From contig OY848917.1 of NCBI GenBank assembly GCA_963693285.1, positions 6,396,118-6,460,117 of the forward strand: a stretch of 64,000 nucleotides of DNA, in the 5' to 3' direction. This DNA is from Xestospongia muta (taxonomy: Eukaryota > Porifera > Demospongiae > Haplosclerida > Petrosiidae). The translations under genes were made by a program, and so were the position numbers. Every line of letters starts with the position of its first letter. The first letter of the stretch is position 1. The notes under the pieces were generated by a model, which saw nothing but the letters and a program-made list of their open reading frames with translations, was not told where the DNA came from and searched no databases. Below are positions 12,901-23,986 of the stretch, one piece after another.

Positions 12901-15900
12901 ATACAACAAAGGTTCAATCAATTAAATCCTGCAAGGTTGTAGAACAGAAGGCTTTTGTTGAATATGAGAGTCCTGAAGGTTAATATCCTTATATATTTAC
13001 TAAGTACATACACATATATAGTCTATAGAGAAGTTGCTACTGATTATATCAGGATCAAGCTTGCAAAGTTTTAAAAATGAGTAGACTGGCACTATTACAA
13101 GAGTCATCATGACAATAGTATGTAGTTCTATGTTGAGCCATTGTGTTTTAGATGTGTGTCAATTGTATACTGGTTGACCGCTTAATTTGTTTCACAAACG
13201 ATAAAGATATACTGGTTGGTTTGTTAAACAAATGTAACTATATTATGTAATATAGTACATCAATTCTCTCTTTAGATGTTCAAAAAATTGTACAGTCACC
13301 ACCTCCAGTTCCATTCTTTCATAAGAGTCTACAGTTTACACAGTCAACTGAATGTTTTTTAACTGGACCTGAGAATGTTACAATTTTTGCTGCAAATGGA
13401 AGACCGGAATTGGTCACTGAAGATAACCTATCTCCACCATTATCAGGTTTGGTGCATAATGATAGCTAAATGGATATTATCAACTATGTAGGCTCTCCAA
13501 GGACAGATGGCACATAGTTTCCACTCTGCATGATCCATACTTATGTCAATTCCAAAGAAAGCCTAGTATTGTAGCATGTTTTCCTGATAATGTCATTTAA
13601 CTTGCCTCTCTAAGTTTTTGTTGTCATAATGGATTCAGGTTTGCAAAAGTTTGTATTAATAAGATTCTAAATAGCGAGGGTTTACTCTATTAAAGTTTTT
13701 AGCATATCACATACTAATAAAAAAGTTTAAATGATTTATGTTAAAAGTTCAATTCTAGTATTGCAACGCACATATTCTTTTGGAACATGTTTTATTTCTT
13801 TATACTGAATCAATTGCTAGATCAATTAGTAGCTGTAAATAATTTACTACTTAATTTTTAAGGTGGCAGTGTAGTCACGTTAATAATATTCATAGGATTT
13901 TTTACTTGTTATAGCACTGACATGTAATATCTTTGTTGTTTCATATTCAAGAAAAGACATTATTCCATTAATGTTAAACTACCACGAAAATTTAAAGTCA
14001 ATAGCTCCTTGCGATATTGAGATAAACAAACAACTTTCTACTGTACAAAGGTACATTTTTCGTGAAAAGTGCAACAGGTAAAGACATGACACTTACTGTT
14101 CTAGTATAACTTTGCAATTTTTAGAATTCTATAAAGGTTTTTTATCTATCTATTTTCTGTCTGGCATGTAACTCCTCAAAGGCTTTGTTCTTTGTTACCT
14201 CAAAACGCTAGTACCATTTTTACATAATTGCTTCATAGAATGATTCATGCATGTTTTCTAAAATTCTAAAGTTGTCCTTACAATTAGACCTGAGAAAAAT
14301 GTACCTTTGTCCATGCTTCTCTTCCAGCTGATTATTCCGAACAAGAAAACCATAGGAAATTAGAAATGTGATAATGATAAGGAATGTAATTAAGTTTGGG
14401 CCACCCCTACGCATCACAATCACCAGTGATTGTTTCACATGGTGAAGAATGTATTTTTTCCACAAATATGTTATTTAAGTTGTGTCTATGAATATTATTA
14501 AGAGTATATTATTTGGCTTCTGACTTCCTGTACACCGCCACCTTAACACAAGTACTGTTAGATCAGTAACAGGAGAAAGTGTTGTTTAACCATCTACAAT
14601 TTAGAGTTGAGATATAATGAGATAGATGTTATGAAGAAATAATCATATAGATATCTTCTTTCTTTTTAAAAGCAGAAGCAGAAGATCAGCTCATTGTTGA
14701 TCAAGGGAAGTGGCAACTGATTTTGAAGCATCGATCTGTTACTACACTTGACACAATTAAACATGAAGCTTTAAAAATGAAAGTCAAATTAACTTTTCCA
14801 AATGATGATAATTCAAGTGATGTTATTCGTATTTGTGGTGATGACACATCAATACAGTATATTAAAAGACAGTTATTAGAGTTATTAGATAAAGTTTTTA
14901 TCAAAGAGTTTTCAGTCAGTCCGCTTAATCTACATGAGCTTGTTACGAATGGAACCATTAAAGCAGAATGCCAACGGCTGGAAGAAAAGCATAACATATA
15001 TATTAGTTACGACACCAGCGAGCTGCCCAGTAGACGTAAGTCTTCTGAAAATGATCCCACTACAACAAGTTTACTTGTCAAGGCCACATCTCCTGTAGGG
15101 TCAAGGGTCACTGTATATAGTGGCAGTACTTTCACTAATGTGGAATGTGATGCCATTGCTTGTTTTATTTCCACTAACCCTAGTGTTAATGACCCTGTGC
15201 TGCACTCCCTTGTGTCTGCTGGTGGATCGGAGCTACGTAATGAGATAGTCAGTTATTTACAATCAAAATCTGAATTGGTGGATGCCACTCTTCATAGAAT
15301 TCCAATTGTGGGATCATTAAAGTGTAGAGATGTGTACCTCATAGCACTACCATGTTATAATGATGATCCCAAAAATCTTGTTGCCAAGCCTCAATCAAGC
15401 CTAGTTACAGCTATCCATGAACTTATTGCTAAGGCTATCAACATTGTTATTGCACCCATTTCCTGTGCTCCTCTCAAATATCCAAATGAACTTGTTGCTG
15501 AAGTTCTTATACAAGTCCTGACTAGTCGTATTAGTCATACTGGCAAAGACTTAAATTTTAGCATTTTTGTTGAAAGCCCATCTTGTAAGGCAATTTTCGA
15601 ATCAAAGATGAGAGAATATGATTATCAAATACACCGTCAGCACTTACCTCATCTGTCCCAGTCTCTGAGTGAACCAGGTTATCATACATTCCATCAGCAC
15701 TTACCTCACCTTTCTCACTCTCCGAGTGAAACTGGTTATCATGCATATCATCAGGACTTACCCCATCTTTCTCAGTCTCTGAGTGAACCATCTTTTTCAG
15801 TTACTGTTGAACAATTGAAGAAAACAGTAAAGGTTACACAAGGTGACATGATGTCAATTAAGGTAAGGATACTAATGTAAATAAGCTGAATATCAAAATA

Positions 15901-18900
15901 ATGATACCCTCTTAAGGGTATATACCATATAGCAGGAAATTTCTGAAAGCACTACTTAATTTACACTATTTGCAGGTTTTATTAAAAGCTACTGCAAAAT
16001 TTAATGCCATGAAATTTTTTAGCCACATTCTTATCAACAAGTGTTGTTACAAGTCTATTGGTTTTCACTTCATATGTTCTATCCATAGTTCCATCTTGTG
16101 ATAACATGTGGAAAATAGGCATAGCCTGCTCTTATTATACAAGTCCTTGCAAGTTGTTTTGCTAAGTGCTTTGTTGTAAGCAAACAATAAAAATTTCCTG
16201 CTATTCAGTAGTTTCCTTTTATGTAATGTAAGATGTATAACAAAAATTAAATGATTAGGTACTAAAAACATCTTCTGTACACAGGCAGATATTTATATCA
16301 ACTCAACTAATCCAGAATTTGACCTCTCCAAAGGAGTGCTTTCTCAAAAATTTAAATATTTATGTGGTCGAAAACTGGTTGATGAAGCTCGTGAATATAT
16401 TAAAAAATCAGGAAAGCTAAAGCCTGGTCAAGTAGCAATGACATCAGCAAATAACACTAAAGCAAAATGTCTTTTTCACATAGCTCTATTAAGATATAAT
16501 GAAAAGGATTCTCTAAAAGTAAGCGTCATAACAATATATGTTGAAATATTTCTTTATTCAAATTACATTGTAAATTGACCATTACATTTACTTTAAATGA
16601 TTTTGTGTAGTAAAATTTAACTTTTTGATACTATAAAATGTAATGATAGTAGCACCCATGCTTATTTGGTCATAAGTCAAATTTAGCACATGGATTTAAA
16701 CCTTGCTGCTGTTCTCAATATAGTATATGGCATTAGGCAGTGACTACTTATGAAATACCTATGTTTGAAGATAAGATTATGATAACTACTGTATAGAGTC
16801 TAAACTTGAATGATTAAATTGGATAAAATATCACTAAATCCTTTCATATTTAGTCAATAAATTAATTCATCACGAGTACACTTTAGTAATTGCTTTAAGA
16901 ATGTGTCTCTATTTTATTAATATTGCAGAATGTTATTAACCAATCATTGCTTAACATATGAGTGATAAACTCTATGTTACTATACTGATATCTAATTATA
17001 TAACATTATTTCAATAATAATATGCTGTAATTATGTATATACATATATATACACATATACACATACACACATATGAACATGTGGTCTGTTATAAGACTAA
17101 GGACAGTTGGTAAAGTGACTTGTTATTTATTCAAGTTTGCTTATTTTTGATGATAAATGCTCATAGTCATAATCAAATTTAAAACTGTAACAAACAAAAC
17201 AGCATGACCAAATTTAAAATTTATGATTAATTTTTTTATTGCAGATTTTTAGAGAAACTCTGAAGACAATTTTTAAAAAGGCTGTAGAAAATGGCTATAG
17301 CTCAATTAGCATTCCATGCCTTGGTTCAGTTGGACTTGGATACCCAGCTTCGGAGACGGCTACTATTCTTTTTGAAGAAATTATTACTTTTTTAGCTGGG
17401 AATCCTCAAACCATCATGCATTTTCATATTATCGTGTTTCGAACATCAGATTTTAATGCCTATGCCAAAGAATTTGATTGTAGTCTAAAGAAGCAAGATT
17501 TCATCGAATTAGTCAAAAATCATTTTAATCGCAAGTTATACATGGCTCAAGAGAAAAAGCACTCAGAAGACTGTCATTTTGGAAAACAGAGAAAAAATTG
17601 CTTAATTGTCAAGCTGTGTAATGGCAGCATAATTGATGAGGAGACTAATGTCATTGTTACAAATACATCTGATGATATGAAACCTGATTCAAAAAGAATT
17701 AGTAAAGCAATTCATGATGCTGCTGGCCAGGAACTCAAGAACTCTCTTTCAGCCAATGGTGCAAAGTTTGTTAGAGGCTTAGTTATTCCGATAAATGCCT
17801 GTGGGACATTGAAATGTAACAAAGTATTCCATGTACGATTGCCAGGAAAAATGAAAAGGATTCCTCCCAATGAAACACAAAAATGCTTTTTTGAAGATTA
17901 TATTTATAAATGTCTTCTATTGGCTGAAAATGAAAAGCAAAAGTCTATATCTTTTCCTGCATTTTGTGTGGGTAGTGGGAATTATAGTATACCAGAGTCA
18001 GCAGAACCAACCTTTAAAGCAATACGAAAGTTTACCACAATTAATCCAATGCATTTGAAAGAAGTTCATATTGTTATTTCTGATCAAGAAATATACAAAA
18101 CTTTTTGTTTTCATTTTTGCCAAGCATTTCCATCATTTGTCAAGGAAAGCAATGAATTGAGTGTTTCTTTAAGATTACAGTCAAACATATTACCTCGATT
18201 TCCAGCACATCTTTGTAAAACACCAAATTTAAGAGAGTGCAAACTTAGTTTTAGCATTTGTTCTTTTGATCAAAGTACACTAATTGAAGCTAAGAGAAAG
18301 CTAACTGCTTCTATTAACAAACGAATTGTAGATGATATGGTAGACCTCGGTGAGACAGCTTTTCTTCTCAATGAATCTGATGTTGATGAGATCATAGATT
18401 TAGCAGAAAAACATAATATTGATGTCAAATTCCAACAAAGTCTAAACAGAGTATTGGTATCTGGAGTAGAAACTTATGTTAAAATTGTATGTCAACATAT
18501 ACAGAAAAAAGTGAATGAGCTCTCTCATATGGCAAATCAGTTACGTCCCTATGAATGGTCCGCAAAGCTCGAGGATGGTAGAATAGTACTTTATACTGTT
18601 GATGTCACAATGCAGTTAGAACTTGCATACCTGCAAAAAAAAGTGAAGTTCAAGTTGTAATTGATGGCATTCAATGCACTATGGATCTCAAAGCCATGGA
18701 AGAACGTCGTGATGGTGGGGTTACAAGGACAATTAAGAGAAATGTGAAGATAGAAGGTATGTCGCATCAATTTAATATATGTAGCAGTATAGTGGTTGTT
18801 TGTCCAACAAAAATTAATAAGGGACTGGTAATGTTTAGGGTTTAAAAAATGTAGATCAGTTTAACACATGTGCTTCTACCTCTGGACAATTATAATTATG

Positions 18901-20701
18901 AAAGTTGTTAGCCTTTTCTTATAATGAATTATATTTAATATATTCCTAGTACTTATAACCACAAAGATAAAGTAGTAATAGGTGATTGGGGTTTGATGTA
19001 TAATTTTGCAATTTATCTATTTTCACCTCTTAGATTTTCCACGAGATTGGGATCATGAAGCAATGATGTCTAAGGTTGTCCATTATGCTGAAATTTCCTC
19101 TAAATCAAGTGAATATAAAGAAGCTACTACTTTATTCCTTGAAACATTAGGGGAATCTCATCACAAATATAAGATAGTTAAAGTGTGCCGAATTCAGAAT
19201 CTTGGAGAATATACAAGATACCAGAGTGTAAAAAGGACATGGTTAAGACATGGTGAAGTCAAAGAGAAAGAGCTCTTTCATGGCACAAAGAAAGATAACA
19301 TTGAATCAATATGTTCCACTGGTTTTAACAGAGGTTTTGCTACTGAATCTAATGGTAAGACAGACATTATGCCAGTACTATTTTAACAGTTCTCTTCTTA
19401 TTAGCCGCCAATTTTGGTAAAGGGGTTTACTTTGCTTTAAAGTCATGTTACTCACTTCAAGATAAGTACTCAGCTGTGGACTCTGAAGGCTACAAACATA
19501 TTTTAGTGTGCTCTGTACTTGTTTGTAACATAACTCGTGGAAAAAGTGACATGAAGGTACCACCTCCTCTAAATGATAATCCCCAGGTTAGTGGTATGCA
19601 TAGAATTATAGTTTTTGTGACAATGATATTATAAAGTTAATAGTGGAATCTTACTATCTTACTAATTTTGGAAAAATGTTTGTTTGTATGCTTCTTTCTT
19701 TTGTAATCACAACTCAAAATTAAAATTATAAGCTTAACAAGATCATCCTATAATAGTTTGAGATTCTATTGCCACAGTAAGATCCTTGAATTTGATAATT
19801 GAATAAGTGACAGAAGCTGTGGAGCAACTGAATGCCATAAACAAAGGAGCTTGATAGCATGTCAGTTACAATAGCTAGAAGAAAGAAAGTTAGCAAGACT
19901 AGAAGTCTTAAAGATGGCCACACTCATTTTGATAGTGCTTACTGTGAAGGATAATGAATTAATTGGTCACTAAGTGTTTGTCAGCGGTCAAAATATTCAG
20001 TCTAATCTCATTCAATTTGTCACATTAACAATAAAAAGTGTACAATGAAGCTTTAAATTACTGCCTGATAAACGTCGCATGCCAGTTAATTTTTACTTAA
20101 ATGAACAATGTTTTGACCTGAAAGGTCTTCATTGGGTATATAAAGGAATTATGTAGTTAGCCTTCTTGAAATAGTCTGATGTTGGAACTTTTTAAATGTT
20201 GTTGAGATGGACTGGCTGAGCTTAAGTCAATCTTCAAACATAAAATCACAATGCTATATTTATCTTTATTTCTCTGACTGAACTTACTGTTTTGCACTAA
20301 CCATTAATGTCTTTACTTAAAGTCATTGTATTTCCAGTCTGTTTACACTGCAGTTTTGTTTTATTTGTCACTTAACTGTCACATAAAGTTATAGAATTAA
20401 CTGTTAAAAACAGACAAAATTAATATATAGTTAATATGTGGATCTAGGAAACTTTATGTACCAAGCAATAACAAAACTGTGGCTTCATTGTTATATTAAA
20501 ATATGTCATAAATGTTAGGACTACAATATATATTAGTAGCTACAAGCTGAACAATAATAAAGATGGCTACTATCTTCTTCTCTTTAATTTCTCTAGATCC
20601 TCTATGACACTCTAGTTGATGATGAATCTAATCCTACTATATTTGTAGCTATGAGAGACTCACAAGCTTATCCAAACTATTGGATAACAGTAAAAATATG
20701 A
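9015..20701 (+). CDS. PARP14-like protein copy B (RRM-KH-macro x3-WWE-ART)
   Basis: Eleven exons with GT-AG junctions: 9015-9192, 11131-11358, 12204-12530, 12730-12978, 13276-13446, 14673-15862, 16285-16518, 17245-18756, 19034-19354, 19405-19586, 20597-20701. Total 4697 nt, one short of a multiple of three because one base is missing in an A8 run (18635-18642) in the WWE. As written, translation stops at 18658-18660 after about 1330 residues; bridged, it would be about 1565. Order: four RRM-like units (RNP pairs such as MLCIKNLP/ANVAYVKFKN and LNVLVVDGLP/QKAFVEYES), KH-like region, macro 1 (about 525-690), a 3x19-residue repeat, macro 2 (NSTNPEFDLSKGV, PCLGSVGLGYP), macro 3 (PAFCVGSGNYS), KH-like region, WWE, then the ART domain (HGTKKDNI, GKGVYFAL, IFVAMRD). 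The architecture is PARP14's: macro domains bind ADP-ribose, the ART domain transfers it; vertebrate relatives act in interferon and antiviral responses. Macro 1 looks degenerate. Start chosen as the first ATG before a valid donor. Confidence 0.88.
9826..9898. repeat. (GA)n microsatellite in PARP copy B intron 1
   Basis: About 73 bp of GA dinucleotides with a single T interruption, on the transcribed strand of the first intron. Confidence 0.95.
10432..10635. mobile_element. MITE-like inverted-repeat element
   Basis: Left end TACCGTATATCGGGAAAG...TTCACG and right end CGTGAAAGTTTCCCAGTATA are imperfect inverted repeats. The interior is also self-complementary (runs such as AAATTCGCAAAA and TTCGCGAAAAA). 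It has no coding capacity. It lies in intron 1 of PARP copy B and resembles short non-autonomous DNA transposons. Ends and target duplication are not proven. Confidence 0.6.
15623..15793 (+). repeat. Three tandem 57-bp coding repeats (His/Ser-rich linker)
   Basis: Three in-frame 19-residue units, with cores QHLPHLSQSLSEP, QHLPHLSHSPSET and QDLPHLSQSLSEP, lie between macro domains 1 and 2 of PARP copy B. The period is exactly 57 bp (15623, 15680, 15737). They probably form a flexible, low-complexity linker. Confidence 0.9.
18635..18642 (+). other. A8 tract carrying the copy B frameshift
   Basis: Aligned with the WWE exon of copy A, this site is one base short. Reading on in the original frame reaches TAA at 18658-18660. 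In the next frame the remaining WWE codons and all three ART exons are open to the stop at 20701. It may be a genuine allele, an assembly homopolymer error, or a slippery site. Confidence 0.85.
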
Positions 20702-21849
20702 ATTTTTTGTGATTTTTTGTTTCTGTTATCTCAATTTCTACAAACAGATGTTGATGTTAATTCTTGTGCTTGTCTATACCTACACTATAATAATAATATG
20801 TTGCTCTTTGTTTATGAATTTACATTACATATTTGCTTTTAGAATTAAAGTGAAAGAGTTTTTCAAATGACTACAGATCTTGGAAGTAGCTAGCCTCTCC
20901 CAGAGACAGCACTTTGTTTAATTTGATTTTGTGAGTTGTAAATTATTCATGACAACATAGAAAATGAAGTCATGACAATAAATGGAGGCAAGTAAGACTA
21001 CAAGGCCTATTCTAATATAAAGTGACTATTTGAACTTTGACCTCTGACATTGACCCTTACAAAAGCAATAGGAAGTCTTAATTATATTCGTTCTTTTGAA
21101 TCTTGTTTTTTCAACTACATATATTATAGCTCTGACACTATAATATTATTTATGATAGTATATAACCATTTGATATATAGCTAGTATATTATAATCAAGT
21201 GTTCATTGTTGTATTAAAGACTGTAAATATATACATATGTCCTCATGAAGTTATTTTGTTACAATATAACCAGAAATGGAGATTGCTGCTTCAGAACATC
21301 ATCCAAATCTCCTCCACCTCATAGGAGCTAGTCTAGTGGGTGCTCTTATCAACTACTGCATACCAGTAAAGAACTGGAAGCTGGTTTTCTACCTTACCCT
21401 GCTGTTCTGACTATCAGTCTAAACAAATTGGCCTCAACTATCTTCACCTCTTTCTACCCAACCCAATACTATATAGAATTTATGGAACTGCTAATGTTAT
21501 TCTTACACACGTACAGTGAAGTTGAAGAGCTAGAGTATTAGATATGGCTTAAGTGATCTTAATTAATAATTGGTCAAGTAGTCAATCTGGGCAATCCAGC
21601 ATATTCTGCATCAACCCAAGTGACCATTCTTCTGTATTGTTTACAGTTATGGTCATTGTGATAATTAATTGTCATATTCCTGATATAGTAGACTGACATT
21701 TGATAACCAGTTGTCTCAATCCCTCCCTATGTTAGATGCTGAATACTAATTCATCACAATTGTGGGGACCTAATCCGGAGGTTTTCTTTTGGAGAATTAA
21801 GGATAAAACTAACAAAACAAAAAATGTGATCATTATGACCCCAACACCA

Positions 21850-22846
21850 ACATGTTTATTAGTTCAGATGCATCCACCTATGGCCTAGGAGATGTACTCC
21901 TTCAACAATAGGATATGCAGAATGGAGCATATCCTTCAACAGCTAATAGTGAAATTGAGCAAAGATATACTCATAGGTGAAAAAAGAGTCTGTAGCCATT
22001 GTCTGGATATGTGGTAAATTTGCAAATTATGTTCAGGGTAAGCATATCCAGTTAGAAATCAATCCCAAATCTCTTGTACCTCTCCTGAGCAAAGTTAATC
22101 TCACCAACCTTCCATTTCATATCCTGCATTATTATAGATTGATAGATTTGATTATTCCATATTCCTGGCAAGCTACACTATACATGAACACTCTCATCTT
22201 CTCTTATAGACCCCATTAACTTTGAATGAAAAGGAGAACAGGTGATGACAAAGGTGCTAAGTAAATCAATTGTGACTAATTTTCCTATAGACAACCTGCT
22301 ATTATTTTGCAATCATATAGTGGTCCTAAAGATCTGCAAGTAGAAACTTTACAAGACATAAACCTTGTCACCTAGGTATTATGAAATGCCATCAGACAGT
22401 TAAATCAACAGTGTGGTGGCCAAGTATCTCAAAACAGATCAAAGAGTTTGTAAAAGGTGGTATGCTGTATTTCTCAAGACCATTGTCCCTCCTAAAGAAT
22501 TGCTACTTCAATTAACATTCCTCTGCCTATCCTTAGGGAAAAATAGGAGCAGATTTGTGTCAATTTAAAGGGTAAACATAATTGGATGTAGGAGACTATA
22601 ATTCCAAATATGTGGAAGTGCAAAAACTTACCTTCAACAGATTCATTTATAGTTCTTATGACTTACAGAGCAACACCACTACTCTGGTGCAAATTGAGTC
22701 CAGCAGAATTGTTGATGGCACATAAAGTTCATACAAATGTCCCTAAAGTTAAAAAGCTCTTTATAGTAGACTGGCTTCCATATGCACTTAGATCTGACAA
22801 TTCTGGCTACTATTCATGGTTGTCTGTACTAGCATCCCTATTTTAA
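21850..22846 (+). mobile_element. Decayed Ty3/Gypsy retrotransposon pol relic (copy B)
   Basis: Better preserved than copy A. Near 21868-21910 there is the RNase H start SSDASTYGLGDVLLQ. From 21977 the frame reads KESVAIVWICGKFANYVQG, followed by the tether motif IQLEINPKSLVPLLS. At 22610-22846 there is an integrase core end (FIVLMTYRATPLLW, LSPAELLMAHKVHTNV). Frameshifts and stops separate the pieces and no LTR, protease or reverse transcriptase was recognised. It is non-functional. Confidence 0.8.
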
Positions 22847-23819
22847 GTTTGTTAGATATTTTCATCACTGTCCCTAAATTTAATGATTTTTTGAATTTAT
22901 ATATTTATTTGTATACTAATATTATAATTCATGCTTATTCTTATCTTTTCTCTCAATTGCTGACAATTAAAGGAGCTAAGCAATAACACACATAGACAAA
23001 ATATAGTACCGTGTGTATATATAGTATGCAATGAGGTGTGGACTATACAGGGCAAGAAGCCAATGTATTATTTTTAAAAACATTACAACATTATCCCTTT
23101 GGCTCAGAAAAAGAGGATATTACTGTATATATTCTAAATATATGTAGCACTGTTACTTTATTAATTAAACTATGGATCACATAACATAGTTATTACATTT
23201 GTTCCGAAGATGATAACTTCCCTGTTGGAGGTTTTAACACAATTGGTTTGAAGAGAGGAGTCCATATAATACTAGATTGGTGATGGAAACCTATTTTTGT
23301 TGATTAAGCTTGTAAAGCCGACTTCATTCATAACTAAAGTACCTTTATATCCATCTAGGTAGTAGGTATGCATGTTCCATATTTATGTTGTATTATCTAA
23401 TTAGCATGAACTTGGTCAATGTTTTAAAGGTAATAGTCAGTTCAGTAATATGAAAAATGAACACAAGTGCATGTTCCATCACTAAACTTTATACTTTTCC
23501 TGTCAAGGTCAAAATTATGATGACTGTTGTACTATTTTAGAATGTGTCAAACAAAATGGTAATTATTATCACAATGTGACGAGGCAGATGATCTAAACTT
23601 GCATTTTGAAAAATTGGCATTAAATGGTGTGGAAGGTGGCATTGACAGTGAACTTCATCCATCCACTTACCCATCTATCCATTTTTTTAAATATCTATAC
23701 TAGTGACTGAATTATACACAGTGACAAAACTCATAAATGCATAGTATATCATTGGGTTAAACATACCACATAAATGACTACATGAGAATGAATTTTTAAC
23801 TTTAAAAATTGAAGTTAAA

Positions 23820-23820
23820 C

Positions 23821-23870
<50 letters not shown>

Positions 23871-23876
23871 GTATAT
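23820..23876. repeat. (AT)n/(GTAT)n microsatellite
   Basis: AT dinucleotides passing into four GTAT units. Positional equivalent of the tract at 5320-5396. Confidence 0.9.
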
Positions 23877-23986
23877 CATGCGCATGTTAATTTATTCCAA
23901 ACATAATTATATTCTCATATATTTGATCAAAAATAATAATTATAAGTTATATAAAAGGGATCAAAATAAATAATATAATTGCATTT

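Larger units (their letters stand above)
20702..23920 (+). repeat. Segmental duplication, downstream flank of PARP copy B
   Basis: Second copy of the stretch at 2122-5445. The segment from about 22920 to 23820 matches 4440-5310 at about 95% by eye. A candidate poly(A) signal AATAAA for PARP copy B is at 20977-20982. The copies part after the AT tract; here the fringe gene follows almost at once. Confidence 0.85.

Noticed and set aside
14220..14465. 81-codon minus-strand frame in a PARP copy B intron with a hydrophobic stretch
   Set aside because: No homology recognised, no splice or promoter context, within the length expected by chance in AT-rich DNA.
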